Assembly: GCA_944323945.1 (NCBI GenBank)
Contig: CALUUL010000064.1
Span: 1-8,683 of the forward strand
Length of the DNA: 8,683 nt
Reading direction: 5' to 3'
Origin: Candidatus Gastranaerophilales bacterium
Lineage (GTDB): Bacteria; Cyanobacteriota; Vampirovibrionia; Gastranaerophilales; Gastranaerophilaceae
The notes under the pieces were generated by a model. It was given only the letters and a program-made list of their open reading frames with translations, was not told the DNA's origin and did no database searches. Both the position numbers and the translations under genes were made by a program. Shown here in pieces: positions 5,203 through 8,683 of the stretch (the first letter of the stretch is position 1; every line of letters begins with the position of its first letter).

Positions 5203-7064
5203 TGGAAAAAACAAATTTGAACATTAATATGCAAAATGAACAAAATAAAGCAAAAGAATTAATTAAATCTCAAGGATTAAGAGTATTGGTTTGTGCCGGT
5301 ACAGGTTGTGTAGCAAATGGTTCATTAAAAGTAATTGAAAAATTTAAAGAATTAGGTGCAAATGTATCAATTTTAACTCAATACGACAAAATGACAGTTG
5401 TTCCAACAGGTTGTCACGGATTTTGTGAACAAGGCGTTTTAGTTGTTATACCCGATATGAAAATCACTTATGTAAAAGTAAAAGAAAGTGATGTAGAAGA
5501 AATTTTTGAAAGTCATATAAAAAATAATAAGCCTGTTGAAAGGCTAATGTATGTTGATCCCAAAACACATCAACATGTTCCTGATGATGAACATATTAAT
5601 TTTTACGCAAAGCAAACAAGAACTGCCCTTGCAAATTGTGGAAATATAAACTCTGAATGTATAGATGAAGCTATTGCGGTAAGAGGATATGAAGCATTAG
5701 CAAAAGTTATTGAAGAAAATAATCCTGATAATGTAATTGAAACTATAGAAAAATCAGGTTTACGAGGTAGAGGCGGCGGAGGTTTCCCTACCGGAAGAAA
5801 ATGGAAATTTACGGCGGCAAACAGAGGCGGTAAATCATATATTGTTTGTAACGGTGATGAAGGTGACCCGGGTGCATTTATGGATAGAAGTGTTATGGAA
5901 GGTGACCCTCATAAGCTTCTTGAAGGTATGGCAATAGCAGCATTTGCTATTGGTGCTGATGAAGGTTATATATATGTAAGAGCAGAATATCCTTTAGCTA
6001 TTAAACGTTTAAGAAAAGCAATAAAAGATGCAGAAGAAAGAAACTTCTTAGGTAAAAATATAATGGGAAGTAATTTCTCTTTAGATATTCATATTAAAGA
6101 AGGGGCCGGTGCTTTTGTTTGTGGAGAAGAAACAGCATTAATTGCTTCTATTGAAGGTGAAAGAGGAATGCCAAGACCCAAACCGCCATTCCCTGCAAAT
6201 AAAGGTTTGTTTGGTAGACCAACATTAATAAACAATGTTGAAACGCTAGCAAATGTCCCTGTAATTATATTAAAAGGTGCTGATTGGTTTTCAAAGATGG
6301 GAACAGCAACATCAAAAGGAACAAAAACATTTGCTTTAACAGGAGATGTTAATAATACTGGTTTAATAGAAGTTCCAATGGGTACAACATTAAGAGAAAT
6401 CATTTTTGATATCGGCGGCGGTATGAGAGATGGTAAAAAATTTAAAGCTGTTCAAATCGGTGGTCCCTCTGGTGGCTGTCTGACAGAAGAACATCTTGAT
6501 ATTCCAATGGACTATGATAACTTAATTAGAGCTGGGGCAATGGTAGGTTCTGGCGGACTTGTTGTAATGAGTGATAAAACTTGTATTGTTGAAGTGGCTA
6601 GATTCTTTATGAATTTTACTCAACACGAAAGTTGCGGAAAATGTGTACCTTGTAGAGAAGGTACAAAAAATCTATTGAAGATACTAGAAAAAATTGTTGC
6701 TGGAAAAGGCGAAATGAAAGATTTGGAAGAGTTAGAAGAACTAGCTCATGTAGTAAAAGACGGTTCATTATGCGGACTTGGCAAAACAGCTCCAAATCCG
6801 GTACTTTCAACATTAAAATATTTTAAAGATGAATATATCGCTCACATTAAAGACAAAAAATGTCCTGCCGGAGTTTGTACTGCGATGAAGAAAGTTGTAA
6901 TAAATGAAGACTTATGTCGTGGTTGTACAAAATGTGCAAGAGTTTGTCCTGTTGGTGCTATTGAAGGAACTGTAAAAAATCCGCACCATATAAATCAGGA
7001 AAAATGTATTAAGTGTGAAGCTTGTTTGACGAATTGTCCATTTAGAGCAATAGTCTTAGAGTAA
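5202..7064 (+). CDS. hydB: [FeFe] hydrogenase subunit HydB (NuoF-like, NADH- and FMN-binding)
   Basis: This 620-aa flavin subunit has the domain order of T. maritima HydB and is about full length. An N-terminal thioredoxin-like [2Fe-2S] domain has C31, C36, C71 and C75. The NuoF core follows, with the glycine-rich GRGGGGFPTGRKW (189-201, NADH and FMN), VCNGDEGDPGAFMDR (215-229, FMN), EGAGAFVCGEETALI (300-314) and an SLBB-like region (about 370-460). The N3-type [4Fe-4S] site is ESCGKCVPCREGT with C478, C481, C484 and C524. A C-terminal 2[4Fe-4S] ferredoxin domain has C572, C575, C578, C582 and C602, C605, C608, C612. Between them, H548, C554 and C559 fit the extra conserved ligand set of bifurcating HydB proteins. 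It oxidises or reduces NAD(H) and is where electron bifurcation is thought to occur. NAD versus NADP preference cannot be read with certainty. Confidence 0.95.
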   Translation: MEKTNLNINMQNEQNKAKELIKSQGLRVLVCAGTGCVANGSLKVIEKFKELGANVSILTQYDKMTVVPTGCHGFCEQGVLVVIPDMKITYVKVKESDVEEIFESHIKNNKPVERLMYVDPKTHQHVPDDEHINFYAKQTRTALANCGNINSECIDEAIAVRGYEALAKVIEENNPDNVIETIEKSGLRGRGGGGFPTGRKWKFTAANRGGKSYIVCNGDEGDPGAFMDRSVMEGDPHKLLEGMAIAAFAIGADEGYIYVRAEYPLAIKRLRKAIKDAEERNFLGKNIMGSNFSLDIHIKEGAGAFVCGEETALIASIEGERGMPRPKPPFPANKGLFGRPTLINNVETLANVPVIILKGADWFSKMGTATSKGTKTFALTGDVNNTGLIEVPMGTTLREIIFDIGGGMRDGKKFKAVQIGGPSGGCLTEEHLDIPMDYDNLIRAGAMVGSGGLVVMSDKTCIVEVARFFMNFTQHESCGKCVPCREGTKNLLKILEKIVAGKGEMKDLEELEELAHVVKDGSLCGLGKTAPNPVLSTLKYFKDEYIAHIKDKKCPAGVCTAMKKVVINEDLCRGCTKCARVCPVGAIEGTVKNPHHINQEKCIKCEACLTNCPFRAIVLE

Positions 7065-7082
7065 TAGAATAAGGATAGAATT

Positions 7083-8683
7083 ATGACAGATAATAAAACA
7101 TTATTTATAGACGGAATGGAAGTTGCTTTTTCTGATGAGCCTAATTTGTTAGAAGTAATAAGAAAAGCAGGCTTAAATGTTCCAACATTTTGTTACCGTC
7201 CTGATTTAACATCATTTGGTGCTTGTCGTATGTGTGTTGTTGAAATTGAAGGGCGTGGCATTCAATCTTCTTGTACAATGCCGCCAGAAGTAGGTTTAAA
7301 AGTTCATTTAAATACAGATCGAGTCAGAAAAATAAGAAAGACAGTTTTAGAATTATTACTGGCAAATCATAAATGTGAGTGTTTGACTTGTGATAAATCA
7401 GGTAATTGTGAACTTCAGAAGTATGCAATGGAATATGGTATTACAGATATTAGATTCCCCAAACTTGAAAAAGAAGATTATTTGCCTGTTGATGATTATA
7501 ATCCTTCTATTGTAAGAGATCCATCAAAATGTATTTTATGCGGTGCTTGTGTAAGAGCTTGTTCTGAATTTCAAGGTCATAGTGTACTCGGATTTGTAAA
7601 CAGAGGCTCTAATACCAGAATAGAGCCTATGAACGGTAGATTTTTAAGCCAGGTAGATTGCGTATTCTGCGGACAATGCCAAGCAGTATGTCCTACAGGC
7701 GCTTTAACAATAAAATCAAGCATAGATTCTGTTTGGGAAAAGATAAATGATTCAACAAAAAAAGTTGTAGTTCAAATAGCACCATCCGTCAGAGTTGCAT
7801 TAGGTGAAGAGTTTAACTTAGAACCAGGTGAAAACACAATCGGAAAAATATATGCAGCTGCAAGACGATTAGGTTTCGACTTGATTTTTGATACTAATTT
7901 TTCTGCTGATTTAACAATAATGGAAGAAGCTAACGAATTTGTTCAAAGATTAACAAAAGGTGAAAAGTTGCCTTTATTTACATCCTGCTGTCCTGCTTGG
8001 GTAAGATATTTGGAAACTCAACATCCTGAATTACTTTCTCATTTATCAACTTGTAAGTCTCCACAAGGCATGTTGTCTCCTGTATTAAAGGAATTTTTGC
8101 CAAAATATTATGAAGGTTATAAAAAAGAAGATATTGTTGTAGTTTCAATTATGCCTTGTACTGCGAAAAAATATGAAGCAATAAGAGAACAATTAATAAA
8201 TCAAACTGATTTTGTTCTTACTACAAAAGAATTTGCAAAAATGATAAAAGCAGCTGGTATTGATTTTAGAAAGTTAAAAGAAGAAGAAGCAAATTCTCCA
8301 TTTGGACAATATACAGGTGCTGCAACTATTTTTGGTGCGTCAGGCGGTGTTGCTGAAGCTGCAGTACGGACTGCATACAATATGGTAACAGGTGAAGAAC
8401 TTTCTAATGTTGATATTAAAACTTTAAGAGGTGTTGATGCTAGATCAAGAACAAAAGATTTAGTTGTTGATATAAAAGGTACATCTGTAAAAGTTAGAGT
8501 TGTATCTACATTAAAAGAAGCAGAAAAATCTTTAAAAGAGATTAAAGCAGGTACAGCAGATTTTCATATTTTAGAAGTAATGGCTTGCCCGGGAGGCTGT
8601 GTAAATGGAGGCGGTCAACCAATCAGCTGTTCTGATTCTTCTATTAAAGAAAAAAGAGCAGAAGGCTTATATGAAGAAGATAG
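7083..8683 (+). CDS. hydA: [FeFe] hydrogenase catalytic subunit HydA, group A, 3'-truncated by the window
   Basis: The frame starts at ATG 7083, with AAGGA at 7071-7075 and 18 bp after hydB, and stays open for 533 codons to the window edge. Domains in order: a [2Fe-2S] ferredoxin domain (C37, C48, C51, C64); the His-Cys [4Fe-4S] site (H96, C100, C103, C109); a 2[4Fe-4S] domain (C150, C153, C156, C160 and C193, C196, C199, C203); then the H-cluster domain. Its three signatures are TSCCPAW (300-306), MPCTAKK (357-363) and MACPGGCVNGGGQP (500-513). The H-cluster ligands are C303, C359, C502 and C506; C302 is the proton-relay cysteine of prototypical, active enzymes. The small-subunit tail has begun at the edge; whether an extra C-terminal [2Fe-2S] domain follows, as in T. 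maritima HydA, cannot be seen. It makes or consumes H2 in the cytosol with HydB and HydC. Confidence 0.96.
   Translation, partial: MTDNKTLFIDGMEVAFSDEPNLLEVIRKAGLNVPTFCYRPDLTSFGACRMCVVEIEGRGIQSSCTMPPEVGLKVHLNTDRVRKIRKTVLELLLANHKCECLTCDKSGNCELQKYAMEYGITDIRFPKLEKEDYLPVDDYNPSIVRDPSKCILCGACVRACSEFQGHSVLGFVNRGSNTRIEPMNGRFLSQVDCVFCGQCQAVCPTGALTIKSSIDSVWEKINDSTKKVVVQIAPSVRVALGEEFNLEPGENTIGKIYAAARRLGFDLIFDTNFSADLTIMEEANEFVQRLTKGEKLPLFTSCCPAWVRYLETQHPELLSHLSTCKSPQGMLSPVLKEFLPKYYEGYKKEDIVVVSIMPCTAKKYEAIREQLINQTDFVLTTKEFAKMIKAAGIDFRKLKEEEANSPFGQYTGAATIFGASGGVAEAAVRTAYNMVTGEELSNVDIKTLRGVDARSRTKDLVVDIKGTSVKVRVVSTLKEAEKSLKEIKAGTADFHILEVMACPGGCVNGGGQPISCSDSSIKEKRAEGLYEED

Noticed and set aside
4977..6813. 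Minus-strand open frames opposite hydC and hydB (4977-5243, 6089-6403, 6616-6813).
   Set aside because: They are antisense to genes whose cofactor motifs are intact and show no recognisable protein features.

Overview
The window is AT-rich bacterial DNA packed with genes. It looks like an obligately fermentative anaerobe. The gene content (trimeric electron-bifurcating [FeFe] hydrogenase, QueH-type queuosine enzyme) and AT-rich codon use would fit a gut Melainabacteria/Gastranaerophilales member, a group known to carry such hydrogenases. That assignment is inference: no rRNA or marker gene is present, and Clostridia, Elusimicrobia or Thermotogae-like lineages share these families.

Left block (1-1138, + strand): the tail of a thioredoxin-fold protein runs into queH (epoxyqueuosine reductase, tRNA queuosine synthesis) with an 8-bp overlap. 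A 143-aa protein that I do not recognise follows. It has its own candidate promoter and almost no leader.

Middle block (1148-4501, - strand): a tightly overlapping three-gene operon, read right to left. It encodes a secreted or periplasmic 703-aa TPR-repeat protein, a DusB-type tRNA dihydrouridine synthase (TAATG junction) and a small UPF0213-type GIY-YIG protein (8-bp overlap). The left and middle blocks converge with only 9 bp between their stop codons.

Right block (4711-8683 and beyond, + strand): hydC-hydB-hydA, encoding the three subunits of a group A3 [FeFe] hydrogenase of the Thermotoga maritima HydABC kind. hydA runs off the end of the window with all H-cluster ligands already read. 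This enzyme couples NADH and reduced ferredoxin oxidation to H2 production, or the reverse, and so disposes of fermentation electrons.

The 209-bp divergent spacer (4502-4710) holds the regulatory content. It has a Rex-like operator (12 of 14 half-site bases) overlapping the -35 of a good promoter, a second extended -10 promoter closer to hydC, and a perfect 16-bp palindrome. Rex senses NADH/NAD+, so this would be a sensible control for an NADH-linked hydrogenase. I see no CRISPR array, insertion sequence, tRNA or rRNA, and no stretch over 300 bases without a gene. Nothing here amounts to a clearly new system; the best leads are the regulatory spacer, the unrecognised 143-aa protein and the TPR/dusB coupling.
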